Origin: an uncultured Eubacteriales bacterium
GTDB taxonomy: Bacteria; Bacillota; Clostridia; Oscillospirales; Acutalibacteraceae
Length of the DNA: 5,399 nucleotides
Direction of reading: 5' to 3'
Assembly: GCA_900319655.1 (NCBI GenBank)
Contig: ONPH01000087.1
Location: 1 to 5,399, forward strand
The notes beneath the pieces were generated by a model. That model had not been told where the DNA came from and did not search any database. It saw nothing but the letters and a program-made list of their open reading frames with translations. How positions within the stretch are numbered: position 1 is the first letter of the stretch; each line of letters opens with the position of its first letter. Both the position numbers and the translations under genes were made by a program. Below, piece after piece: positions 1 through 5,399 of the stretch.

Positions 1-7
1 GAGGTGA
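1..7 (+). promoter_or_regulatory. Ribosome binding site of the SpoIVFA-like gene
   Basis: GAGGTGA complements the 3' end of 16S rRNA and lies 5 nt before a TTG codon at 13-15. The in-frame GTG at 4 is part of this Shine-Dalgarno element, so TTG at 13 is the more credible start. The element may extend upstream of the window. Confidence 0.75.
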
Positions 8-12
8 TTTTT

Positions 13-357
13 TTGGAAGAAAAAATTTTGTACGATGAAAACTGGCAGAACGTGACTTCTCCCGAGTACCCTGTTTTGAACGAAAGGGAAGAAACACCTG
101 CTCAAACGCCCGAAAACCCCGAGCCTAAGCCGATAAATTTCCCAAAGCAGTATTTGCTGACCTTTCAGCTTGTTGTCTGCATTTTGGCAGGAATTGGTGC
201 TTTCACGCTTAAAAGCATAGGCGGAGAAACCTACGAAACAATCCGCGATTGGTACTACTCCGAACTCAACAACACCGCGATTTTTGATAACAACAGCGGT
301 TTTGACCTAAATCTTTTGCTCGGCAGGACTACGCCCGATGAAGCTGAAAATAGCTAA
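13..357 (+). CDS. SpoIVFA-like single-pass membrane protein lacking a LytM/M23 domain
   Basis: A 114-residue protein if started at TTG 13, which is preceded by GAGGTGA at 1-7. Residues 1-45 are hydrophilic, acidic and proline-rich and probably cytoplasmic. Residues 48-66 form one hydrophobic transmembrane helix (LLTFQLVVCILAGIGAFTL). Residues 67-114 form a short polar tail containing a GGETYETIRDWYY segment. Inference: the juxtamembrane pattern (TFQLVVC...AF..KSIGG...WYY...NNTAIF) resembles clostridial M23 peptidase/SpoIVFA proteins encoded directly upstream of SpoIVFB-type M50 proteases. In Bacillus subtilis, SpoIVFA (about 260 residues) tethers and regulates SpoIVFB and carries a LytM-like domain. 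Here translation stops shortly after the membrane helix, so that domain is missing. The gene overlaps the M50 gene by 20 nt, which implies coupled translation. The function is assigned mainly from position; an unrelated small membrane protein is possible. Confidence 0.6.
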   Translation: MEEKILYDENWQNVTSPEYPVLNEREETPAQTPENPEPKPINFPKQYLLTFQLVVCILAGIGAFTLKSIGGETYETIRDWYYSELNNTAIFDNNSGFDLNLLLGRTTPDEAENS

Positions 358-946
358 AATAAAAATCGAAATCTCCTTCACGCTTATCTGCATAGCAGGG
401 ATTTGCGTAATTTTGGGTATAACAAGCGGCTTTGTTTGGTGCGCCGCAGCCGTACTGATTCACGAGACAGGGCATTTGCTTATGATGTTAAGGCTCGGTT
501 TTCTGCCCGAAAAAATCAAAATCTCGGCATTTGAGATTAAATTTTTCGACTCAAAAAGGCAGTCGCGGAGCGAAAAACAGAACTTTTTTATAATTTTTTC
601 GGGCCCTGCTGTTAATTTTATTTGTTTTATTCCGTTTTATCTGTTATACTTATTAGGTAACGGAAATTTTCTGCCGTTCGCGCTGGCAAATCTATCGGTT
701 GGATTGTTCAACAGTCTGCCTGTTTTGTCTCTTGTCGGCGGACAGATAATTTTCATCTTGCTGAAACGGCGCTTAAACCCTGCAAGGGCTGAAAAAATCG
801 TCGATATCATAACTCTCATCACGATTTTTCCGCTTGCGGTATTGGGTTTTGCGGTGCTGTTCAAGTCAAAATATAATTTTTCGCTGTTATTTATATGCGC
901 GTACCTTGTAATTTCACTTGTCACGCGCTCTGACAGATACATATGA
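338..946 (+). CDS. M50 (site-2 protease) family protein, SpoIVFB-like, with altered LDGG motif
   Basis: A 202-residue, strongly hydrophobic polytopic membrane protein with about five or six helices: residues about 12-30, 32-52, 83-107, 112-132, 153-175 and 179-197. The zinc motif HExxH is present as H42-E43-T44-G45-H46. The family's GPxxN motif is seen at G89-P90-A91-V92-N93. The third hallmark, N-x-x-P-x-x-x-L-D-G-G, reads N125-S-L-P128-V-L-S-L-V133-G-G. Val therefore replaces the Asp that completes the zinc site in SpoIVFB and other M50 proteases; the codon is GTC at 734-736, one base from GAC. In sporulating relatives SpoIVFB cuts pro-sigma-K inside the membrane. The size and motif spacing fit SpoIVFB, but the substitution predicts loss of or change in catalysis. 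The ATG lies inside the upstream gene, with a weak AGGA about 10 nt before it, so translation is probably coupled. The next gene begins 10 nt after the stop. Confidence 0.85.
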   Translation: MKLKIAKIKIEISFTLICIAGICVILGITSGFVWCAAAVLIHETGHLLMMLRLGFLPEKIKISAFEIKFFDSKRQSRSEKQNFFIIFSGPAVNFICFIPFYLLYLLGNGNFLPFALANLSVGLFNSLPVLSLVGGQIIFILLKRRLNPARAEKIVDIITLITIFPLAVLGFAVLFKSKYNFSLLFICAYLVISLVTRSDRYI

Positions 947-947
947 C

Positions 948-953
948 GGAGGA
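948..953 (+). promoter_or_regulatory. Ribosome binding site of the TIGR03960-type gene
   Basis: GGAGGA sits just before ATG at 957 and fixes that codon as the start. The same reading frame is open further upstream to 918, but that part overlaps the end of the M50 gene and has no comparable site. Confidence 0.85.
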
Positions 954-956
954 TTT

Positions 957-2801
957 ATGGTAAGCAGGGAAGTAGAAAAGCTTTTGCTAAAGGTTCAAAA
1001 GCCCGGTCGGTATGTCGGGGGAGAGCTAAACGAGGTTATTAAGGACAAAAAGGACGTTGACGTCCGCTTTGCGTTTTGTTTTCCCGACACGTACGAGGTC
1101 GGAATGTCGCACCTCGGAATGAAAATTTTATACAGCCTTTTCAACTCGCGCGATTATATCTGGTGCGAGCGCGTCTTTGCGCCTTGGGTTGATATGGAGG
1201 AGCTGATGGTGCAGAACAATATTCCGCTCTACGCCCTCGAAAGCGGAGATCCGGTTTCCGACTTTGATTTCATCGGCTTTACTCTCCAGTACGAGCTGAG
1301 CTTTACAAATATGCTCAATATGCTGAAGCTCGGAAACGTGCCGGTTAAAGCTTCCGACAGGACTGAGCTAAAAAATATAGTAGTGGCAGGAGGCCCCTGC
1401 GCCTGCAACCCCGAGCCGATTGCCGATTTTGTGGATTTGTTCTTCATCGGCGAGGGCGAGGAGGTTGACCTTGAGGTAATAGATTTGTTCCGCGAGTGCC
1501 GTAAGCAGGGCAAGACCAAGCAGGAGTTTTTGGAGCTCTGTGCGCAGATTGAGGGCGTATACGTTCCGTCGCTCTACACCGTTGAGTATAACCTTGACGG
1601 CACAATCAAGAGCTTTACGCCGAAAAACGGCGCTCCTGCGGTAATTCATAAGCGGCTTATGAAAAATATGGACGAGTCGTACTATCCCGACAACTTTGTC
1701 GTTCCGCTTGTTGAGATTGTCCACGACAGAGCCGTTCAGGAGATTTTTAGGGGATGTATACGCGGCTGTCGTTTTTGTCAGGCAGGCTTTATCTACCGCC
1801 CTGTACGTGAAAAATCTCCCGAGACAATCAACGCCCAGTGCAAGGCGTTGTGCGAAAACACAGGTTATGACGAGGTGTCATTATCCTCGCTGAGCTCCAG
1901 CGACTACAGCCAAATCGTTCCCCTGCTCGAAAAGCTGACAGGCTGGTGCAAGAACGAAAAGGTAAGCATTTCTCTGCCGTCCCTGCGCGTTGACGGCTTC
2001 ACCGACGAGATAATGGACAGAATCAAAACCGTGCGCAAAAGCGGACTTACCTTCGCTCCCGAGGCAGGAAGCCAGCGTATGCGCGACGTTATCAATAAAA
2101 ACGTAAAGCACGAGGAGCTTATGCAGACCTGCGCCACTGCGTTTGCAGGAGGCTGGACTACCGTTAAGCTGTATTTTATGATTGGTCTGCCGACAGAGAC
2201 TATGGACGACGTTGCGGACATCGCAAACCTCGGACAAGCCGTTGTAGATACCTACTACCAAACGCCGAACCGAGTTAAAGGCAGGTCTGTAAGCGTTACG
2301 GTTTCGGCTTCGTCATTCGTGCCAAAGCCGTTTACGCCCTTCCAGTGGGAACCTCAGGACACTATTCCGGAGCTCCACGAAAAGCAGGAGCACATCAAGG
2401 AGAGCATTACCACTAAGAAAATCCGCTTTAATTACCACGACGCCGACACCAGCTTTTTGGAAGCGGTGTTCGCGAGGGGAGACCGCAAGCTCAACAAGGT
2501 TATGGAGCTTGCCTGCGAAAGGGGCTTCCACTTTGACGGCTGGAACGACTGCTTTAGCCTTGAAAAATGGCTCGAGCTGTTCGAGGAGTGCGGAATCGAT
2601 CCTGCGTTTTACGCAAACCGCCGCCGCTCCTTTGACGAAATTTTACCGTGGGATCACATCGACTACGGAGTTACTAAGTCATTCTTAAAGAAAGAGTGCG
2701 AAAAAGCGTATCAAAATACCACAACGCCCCACTGCCGTGAAAAATGCAGCGGCTGCGGCGCGGCAAAATACGGGGAGGGAGTCTGCTTTGAAAAACGTTA
2801 G
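957..2801 (+). CDS. TIGR03960-type B12-binding-like radical SAM protein
   Basis: A 614-residue protein. Residues about 1-230 form the cobalamin-binding-like N-terminal region typical of this family, with the conserved stretches FPDTYEVGMSHLGMKILY, GFTLQYELSFTN and AGGPCACNPEP (about 144-154). The radical SAM core follows. Its CxxxCxxC cluster motif is C267-I-R-G-C271-R-F-C274, in an RGC..GCRFCQAG context like that of MiaB-type enzymes, so a 4Fe-4S cluster and SAM should bind here. Later core segments include FAPEAGSQRMRDVINK and KLYFMIGLPTE. The C-terminus has a second Cys group, C593, C597, C600 and C610, which could hold zinc or another cluster. The family normally occurs beside, or fused to, a TIGR03936/DUF2344 protein, as here. 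I know of no established reaction; RNA or ribosome modification has been a reasonable guess from its usual neighbours (ribonuclease G, rplU). The protein appears intact and full length. Confidence 0.93.
   Translation: MVSREVEKLLLKVQKPGRYVGGELNEVIKDKKDVDVRFAFCFPDTYEVGMSHLGMKILYSLFNSRDYIWCERVFAPWVDMEELMVQNNIPLYALESGDPVSDFDFIGFTLQYELSFTNMLNMLKLGNVPVKASDRTELKNIVVAGGPCACNPEPIADFVDLFFIGEGEEVDLEVIDLFRECRKQGKTKQEFLELCAQIEGVYVPSLYTVEYNLDGTIKSFTPKNGAPAVIHKRLMKNMDESYYPDNFVVPLVEIVHDRAVQEIFRGCIRGCRFCQAGFIYRPVREKSPETINAQCKALCENTGYDEVSLSSLSSSDYSQIVPLLEKLTGWCKNEKVSISLPSLRVDGFTDEIMDRIKTVRKSGLTFAPEAGSQRMRDVINKNVKHEELMQTCATAFAGGWTTVKLYFMIGLPTETMDDVADIANLGQAVVDTYYQTPNRVKGRSVSVTVSASSFVPKPFTPFQWEPQDTIPELHEKQEHIKESITTKKIRFNYHDADTSFLEAVFARGDRKLNKVMELACERGFHFDGWNDCFSLEKWLELFEECGIDPAFYANRRRSFDEILPWDHIDYGVTKSFLKKECEKAYQNTTTPHCREKCSGCGAAKYGEGVCFEKR
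2772..2780 (+). promoter_or_regulatory. Ribosome binding site of the DUF2344 gene
   Basis: GGGGAGGGA lies 7 nt before the TTG at 2788-2790, inside the end of the upstream gene. It decides the start of the DUF2344 protein: the frame is open from 2737, but residues before 2788 are out-of-frame reading of the upstream Cys-rich tail. Confidence 0.8.
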
Positions 2802-3450
2802 AATTTGGTTTGTCAAGGATTTTGAATGCAGGTATATCTCTCACCTTGACCTAAACCGCACAATGCTCCGCGCCCTTCACAAAAGCAAGCTGCCTATTTG
2901 GCACACCGAGGGCTTTAATCCCCATCCCTTCGCGACCTTTCCTTTACCGCTTTCGCTCGGTTTCAGGGGAGTTAACGAGTGTATGGACGTCAAGTTAGAG
3001 GACGATAATTATTCTTTAAAAGAAATAATACCGAAGCTCAACGCCTGCTTACCGCGCGGAATAAGGGTGTTTGACGCAACCGAAGCCGTAATGAAGGCAG
3101 GCAAGGTCGCCTATGCCTCGTTTACAATTAAAATCAGCGGAGATACTGTTCCGTCAAGCTTGATTTGTCAGCAAGTTAATGAGCTTATGAGCGAGGATAA
3201 AATCGAGCTCGAAAAAAGGACAAAGAAAAAGGGATTTAAAACCGTTGATATCAAGCCCGGAATAAAGAGCTTTGAGCTGACAGAAAAATTTGATTACGCC
3301 GAGCTCTGTGTTGTCCTCTCCGCAGGAAGCAGCGACAACGTAAACCCCAATTTGCTTATAACCGCGCTCCAAAACAAAACAGGCGCGGAGTATGATATTG
3401 ACATTACAAGAAACGATTTGTTCGACGCGGATATGCGTCCGTTCAGATAG
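2788..3450 (+). CDS. TIGR03936 family radical SAM-associated protein (DUF2344)
   Basis: A 220-residue protein starting at TTG 2788. The N-terminus carries the family signature: R5-I-W-F-V-K followed by YISHLDLNRT (16-25), then TEGFNPHP (40-47) and PLPLSLGFRG. These match the DUF2344 pattern of 'fSHLDlmr', 'lPvayTeGFnPHP' and 'pLslG'. The rest is a mixed alpha/beta domain of about 170 residues with little recognisable detail, ending in an NDLFDADMRPFR tail. In many bacteria this domain is fused to the C-terminus of the TIGR03960 radical SAM protein. Here the two are separate genes overlapping by 14 nt, consistent with translational coupling and equal amounts of product. The likely role is as an accessory or substrate-binding subunit of the radical SAM enzyme; this is inferred from the fusion and linkage, as no reaction is known to me. 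No metal-binding Cys cluster is seen, and no truncation. Confidence 0.92.
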   Translation: MKNVRIWFVKDFECRYISHLDLNRTMLRALHKSKLPIWHTEGFNPHPFATFPLPLSLGFRGVNECMDVKLEDDNYSLKEIIPKLNACLPRGIRVFDATEAVMKAGKVAYASFTIKISGDTVPSSLICQQVNELMSEDKIELEKRTKKKGFKTVDIKPGIKSFELTEKFDYAELCVVLSAGSSDNVNPNLLITALQNKTGAEYDIDITRNDLFDADMRPFR

Positions 3451-3459
3451 GCGGTGCTT

Positions 3460-4143
3460 ATGTTTGAGTTTACAATCAAGGATAAGGATATCCTCAATGT
3501 CTTTCTGAAAAAGTTTTCCGATTTCGTAAACAGGTCGTATAAGTTCACGATGACCTACCTCTCTAATCCGATGCTTGCGGATTTCAGGGAGAACGAAAGG
3601 CTGATTTTGATTTCGGTCAACAAGTCGGTTTATCAAAATATGTACAGCTTTTTGCGCCTTAACGACAGCCATATGCAGTACGCGGCCTTTGCCTGTCTTG
3701 AAAGCGCCGTTTACGCAATCAGGCTGTATTACATCCTCGCGCATAACCCGAACTATATGCACGACTTTATCACAAAGCAGGATTTTTCGCTCGATTACTA
3801 CGAGTACGAGGTTGCCGAAAAGGATAAGGACAAGGAAATTCAGGGTGAGGAATTTTCTGTAAAAGAATTTTACTTCGGCCTGCACAGGGTTAATACCTTT
3901 GAGCTTAAGAACTCCTCAATCTCAACCCAGATTATCGACCAAAACGTGTATCTCGGGCTGTCCTGCGGAAAAGAGCTCAGCGGCGAGCTTCAAAACGAGG
4001 TGCGCAAAAACCTGATAGGCGCGTATCTTTCGCTTAGCAAGCACACAAAAATGTTCTTTAACGGCGGTCTTGACGAGGAACTTGAAAAGGTTGAGGACGA
4101 GGTTAACGCGGTATTCTTTGAATATATCAAAAAGTTTTCGTAG
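3460..4143 (+). CDS. Conserved-looking hypothetical protein, 227 residues
   Basis: I do not recognise this protein. The ATG at 3460 is preferred over the GTG at 3454 because AGGCGG at 3449-3454 is the only nearby ribosome binding site; it overlaps the upstream stop codon. The product looks soluble, with no signal peptide and no convincing membrane segment. The first ~100 residues look largely helical, rich in aromatic residues (FEFTIKDKDILNVFLKKF, then many Tyr and Phe). A charged Lys/Asp/Glu linker lies near residues 120-135 (VAEKDKDKEIQGEEF). A C-terminal half follows, ending in an acidic helix (GGLDEELEKVEDEVNAVFFEYIKKF). No catalytic motif or Cys cluster is visible. It is the last gene of the operon, 9 nt after the DUF2344 gene. 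In many relatives ribonuclease G stands at this place, so a role linked to the radical SAM pair is possible but unproven. Codon use matches its neighbours, and the gene appears real and intact. Confidence 0.8.
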   Translation: MFEFTIKDKDILNVFLKKFSDFVNRSYKFTMTYLSNPMLADFRENERLILISVNKSVYQNMYSFLRLNDSHMQYAAFACLESAVYAIRLYYILAHNPNYMHDFITKQDFSLDYYEYEVAEKDKDKEIQGEEFSVKEFYFGLHRVNTFELKNSSISTQIIDQNVYLGLSCGKELSGELQNEVRKNLIGAYLSLSKHTKMFFNGGLDEELEKVEDEVNAVFFEYIKKFS

Positions 4144-4187
4144 TTTTCTTTTATCTTTCACAAACTTTTGCGTTTAACTTCAAATTT

Positions 4188-4215
4188 CTGTCACAAAGCG
4201 GAGTTATTATATAAC
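4188..4215 (+). promoter_or_regulatory. Possible sigma-A-type promoter for the YtqA-like gene
   Basis: CTGTCA (4188-4193, 4 of 6 matches to TTGACA) and TATAAC (4210-4215, 5 of 6 matches to TATAAT) are separated by 16 bp. Transcription would begin near 4222 and give a leader of about 120 nt that includes the terminator hairpin. The -35 match is modest and the region is AT-rich, so chance is a real alternative. Confidence 0.35.
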
Positions 4216-4277
4216 CACAGTAAAGATAAACAACTTAACCAACAACTTCACTTTTTCATAGATGTTCCTTTCATAGA

Positions 4278-4335
4278 AAAAAGACCGGTTTTTACTCATC
4301 CTTTCGGATCAGCAACACCGGCTTTTTTCTTTTTT
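4278..4335 (+). terminator. Rho-independent terminator, possibly bidirectional
   Basis: An A-tract plus CCGGT (4278-4289) pairs with ACCGG plus a T-tract (4317-4328), with one A-C mismatch. Inside is a nested ATCC-TTTC-GGAT hairpin (4298-4309). On the + strand the stem is followed by CTTTTTTCTTTTTT. The A-tract on the left gives a matching T-tract on the minus strand, so it could work both ways, although no minus-strand gene is present. It most simply ends the five-gene operon upstream. Because its T-tract ends at 4335 and the next ribosome binding site begins at 4336, it may also control the next gene. Confidence 0.8.
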
Positions 4336-4343
4336 GGTGAAAT

Positions 4344-5249
4344 ATGTATTATTATTCCTTAAACGAATATTTATTAAAAACCTTCGGTGAAAAGGTATAT
4401 AAAATCTCGCTAAACGGCGGAATGACCTGCCCAAACCGCGACGGCAAGTTGGGCGATAGAGGTTGTATATTTTGCAGTTCGGGCGGTTCGGGGGAATTTT
4501 CCGCCGACAAACGCCTGAGCATAACAGAGCAAATCGAGGACGCGAAGCGCAGAATTCAAAGCAAAACAAACTGCAAAAAGTTTATAGCGTACTTTCAGCC
4601 GTTTACGAACACCTACGCCGATGTAGAATATCTCAGAAGGATTTTTCACGAGGCAATTGCGCCCGATGAAATCGCCGCGTTATCAATTGCCACCCGTCCC
4701 GACTGTTTGGGTGATGATGTACTCGCTTTGCTCGATGAGCTAAACAAGATCAAGCCCGTTTGGGTTGAACTCGGCTTGCAGACGGTTCATAAAGCTACCG
4801 CGGACTACATCAGGCGCGGATACGAGCTTGATGTGTACGATAAGGCGGTTGCTGATTTAAAAAATATCGGCGTGTACGTCATCACGCACATCATTCTCGG
4901 CTTACCGTTTGAGAGCCGAGATATGATGATAAAAAGCGCCGTGTACGCAGGCGAGAGGAGCGACGGAATAAAGCTCCAGCTTCTGCACGTATTAAAGGGC
5001 ACCGATCTGCTTGAAGAATATAACCGCGGAATGTTTGAAACTCTGTCGCTCGAAGAATACGCGGATATTCTCTGCGAGTGCATAGAACGCCTGCCAAGTG
5101 GTGTTTCAATCCACAGATTAACAGGCGACGGCGACAAAAAACTGCTGGTATCTCCGATCTGGAGCGCCGACAAAAAGCGCGTGCTGAATACGATTAATAA
5201 GGCTTTTAAAGAGCGCGATGTTATTCAAGGCAGGAAATATAAGAAATAA
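4344..5249 (+). CDS. ytqA: TIGR01212-type radical SAM protein (YtqA/YhcC-like)
   Basis: A 301-residue protein, the usual length for this family. The cluster motif is C29-P-N-R-D-G...G-C41-I-F-C44, with the C-x11-C-x2-C spacing characteristic of TIGR01212 and unlike the ordinary CxxxCxxC. The N-terminal LNEYLLKTFGEKVYKISLNGG is also typical. Further core segments are AYFQPFTNTYADVEYL, LSIATRPDCL, WVELGLQTVH, ITHIILGLPFE and the near-C-terminal HRLTGDGDKKLLVSP. These fit an Elp3-like radical SAM fold that binds a 4Fe-4S cluster and SAM. From memory, Bacillus subtilis YtqA has been linked, under the name MnmL, to the route to mnm5s2U at the wobble position of certain tRNAs; E. coli YhcC is a relative. 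The methyltransferase partner YtqB/MnmM is not in this window. GGTGA at 4336-4340 is only 3 nt from the ATG, a short spacing suggesting modest translation. The gene is not part of the upstream operon if the terminator works. Confidence 0.9.
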   Translation: MYYYSLNEYLLKTFGEKVYKISLNGGMTCPNRDGKLGDRGCIFCSSGGSGEFSADKRLSITEQIEDAKRRIQSKTNCKKFIAYFQPFTNTYADVEYLRRIFHEAIAPDEIAALSIATRPDCLGDDVLALLDELNKIKPVWVELGLQTVHKATADYIRRGYELDVYDKAVADLKNIGVYVITHIILGLPFESRDMMIKSAVYAGERSDGIKLQLLHVLKGTDLLEEYNRGMFETLSLEEYADILCECIERLPSGVSIHRLTGDGDKKLLVSPIWSADKKRVLNTINKAFKERDVIQGRKYKK

Positions 5250-5262
5250 TTAATTTTTATAC

Positions 5263-5291
5263 TTGATTTTTTCAAAGTTATTTGTTATAAT
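5263..5291 (+). promoter_or_regulatory. Strong sigma-A-type promoter of tRNA-Ser
   Basis: TTGATT (5263-5268) and a perfect TATAAT (5286-5291) are separated by 17 bp, and TG at 5283-5284 gives an extended -10 element. Transcription should start about 5296-5299, only 7-10 nt before the mature tRNA 5' end, as expected for a tRNA gene. It indicates that the tRNA is transcribed separately from the YtqA-like gene. Confidence 0.85.
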
Positions 5292-5305
5292 ATACACCGT
5301 TGTTT

Positions 5306-5398
5306 GGAGAGATGTCCGAGCTGGCCGAAGGAGCATGATTGGAAATCATGTGTACGGTAATCACCGTACCAGGGGTTCGAATCCCCTTCTCTCCGCCA
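5306..5398 (+). tRNA. tRNA-Ser, anticodon GGA
   Basis: A complete class II tRNA of 93 nt with encoded CCA. The acceptor stem is GGAGAGA (5306-5312) with TCTCTCC (5388-5394), followed by discriminator G5395 and CCA 5396-5398. The D stem is TCC (5315-5317) with GGA (5330-5332). The anticodon stem is CATGA/TCATG around loop TTGGAAA, giving anticodon GGA at 5341-5343, which reads UCC and UCU serine codons. The long variable arm GTACGGT-AATC-ACCGTAC (5352-5369) and discriminator G are the expected marks of tRNA-Ser. The T arm is AGGGG-TTCGAAT-CCCCT (5371-5387). All stems pair perfectly and nothing is degenerate. The 3' processing or termination signals lie outside the window. Confidence 0.98.
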
Positions 5399-5399
5399 A

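Larger units (their letters stand above)
4144..4343 (+). other. Intergenic region and putative leader before the YtqA-like gene
   Basis: This 200-bp AT-rich gap holds no credible coding region; the short open frame across 4168-4362 has no ribosome binding site and low-complexity content. It holds a possible promoter (4188-4215), a 9-bp direct repeat TTTCATAGA (4254-4262 and 4269-4277, 15 bp apart), a repeated CAACTT (4231-4236 and 4243-4248) and a terminator hairpin close to the next start codon. Confidence 0.7.

Noticed and set aside
637..942. Minus-strand frame opposite the M50 gene
   Set aside because: The + strand carries unmistakable M50 motifs; the minus product is basic and featureless.
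1881..2261. Minus-strand open frames of 105 and 126 codons inside the radical SAM gene
   Set aside because: They are fully internal to a gene with clear family motifs on the + strand, and two overlapping frames are open in the same place, as expected from GC-biased third positions.
3154..3885. Long minus-strand open frame of 243 codons
   Set aside because: It lies antisense to the DUF2344 and unknown genes, spanning the boundary between two well-supported + strand genes. It has no ribosome binding site that I can see and no recognisable protein features; it is a shadow of codon bias on the opposite strand.
4201..4218. Small inverted repeat GTTAT-TAT-ATAAC as an operator
   Set aside because: It is only 5 bp per arm and all but one pair is A-T; it overlaps the possible -10 element and could arise by chance.
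4168..4362. Small + strand frame of 64 codons in the intergenic region
   Set aside because: It runs through the terminator hairpin and its T-tract (giving a run of Phe), overlaps the ytqA start and has no Shine-Dalgarno, so it is not a credible leader peptide.
5230..5280. Terminator after the YtqA-like gene
   Set aside because: The T-rich stretches after the stop codon lack a GC-containing stem; only a weak A/T palindrome is present, so I do not call a terminator here.
1..5399. CRISPR array, insertion sequence, prophage or toxin-antitoxin content
   Set aside because: No regularly spaced repeats, transposase motifs, terminal inverted repeats or phage-like genes are seen on either strand; although tRNA genes are common integration sites, the window ends at the tRNA and no attachment-site duplication can be judged.

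Overview
The window suggests a low-to-moderate GC anaerobic Firmicute of the Clostridia, most likely an Oscillospiraceae/Ruminococcaceae-type gut or rumen bacterium. The reasons are the SpoIVFA/SpoIVFB-like gene pair placed next to a B12-type radical SAM gene and its DUF2344 partner, strong GGAGG-type ribosome binding sites, frequent TTG starts and a CCA-encoding tRNA. The organism call is inference from protein style; no taxonomic search was possible.

Layout, all on the + strand. Positions 13-4143 look like one tightly packed operon of five genes. They are a short SpoIVFA-like membrane protein without its LytM/M23 domain (13-357), an M50 intramembrane metalloprotease of SpoIVFB type (338-946), a TIGR03960-type radical SAM protein with a B12-binding-like N-terminus (957-2801), its usual partner, the TIGR03936/DUF2344 protein (2788-3450), and an unrecognised 227-residue soluble protein (3460-4143). 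Genes overlap by 14-20 nt or are separated by about 10 nt. A 200-bp gap (4144-4343) holds a possible promoter and a clear rho-independent terminator. The terminator's U-tract runs directly into the ribosome binding site of the next gene, a TIGR01212/YtqA-type radical SAM protein (4344-5249). The window closes with a strong sigma-A-type promoter driving a complete tRNA-Ser(GGA) (5306-5398).

How the genes may work together: the first pair resembles the SpoIVFA-SpoIVFB site-2 protease module that processes pro-sigma-K in sporulating relatives. Here the A partner is shortened, and the protease has Val in place of the metal-binding Asp of its LDGG motif, so the module may be inactive or altered. 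The TIGR03960/TIGR03936 pair is widely conserved but, to my knowledge, biochemically uncharacterised. In many genomes it is followed by ribonuclease G and rplU, which are absent here; the unknown 227-residue gene sits in that place. The YtqA-like protein belongs to a family recently tied to tRNA wobble-uridine modification, but its tRNA neighbour is probably coincidental.

Most of the window is ordinary core-genome content. The points most worth a second look are the M50 active-site substitution, the unknown gene at the end of the operon, and the attenuator-like terminator abutting the ytqA start.
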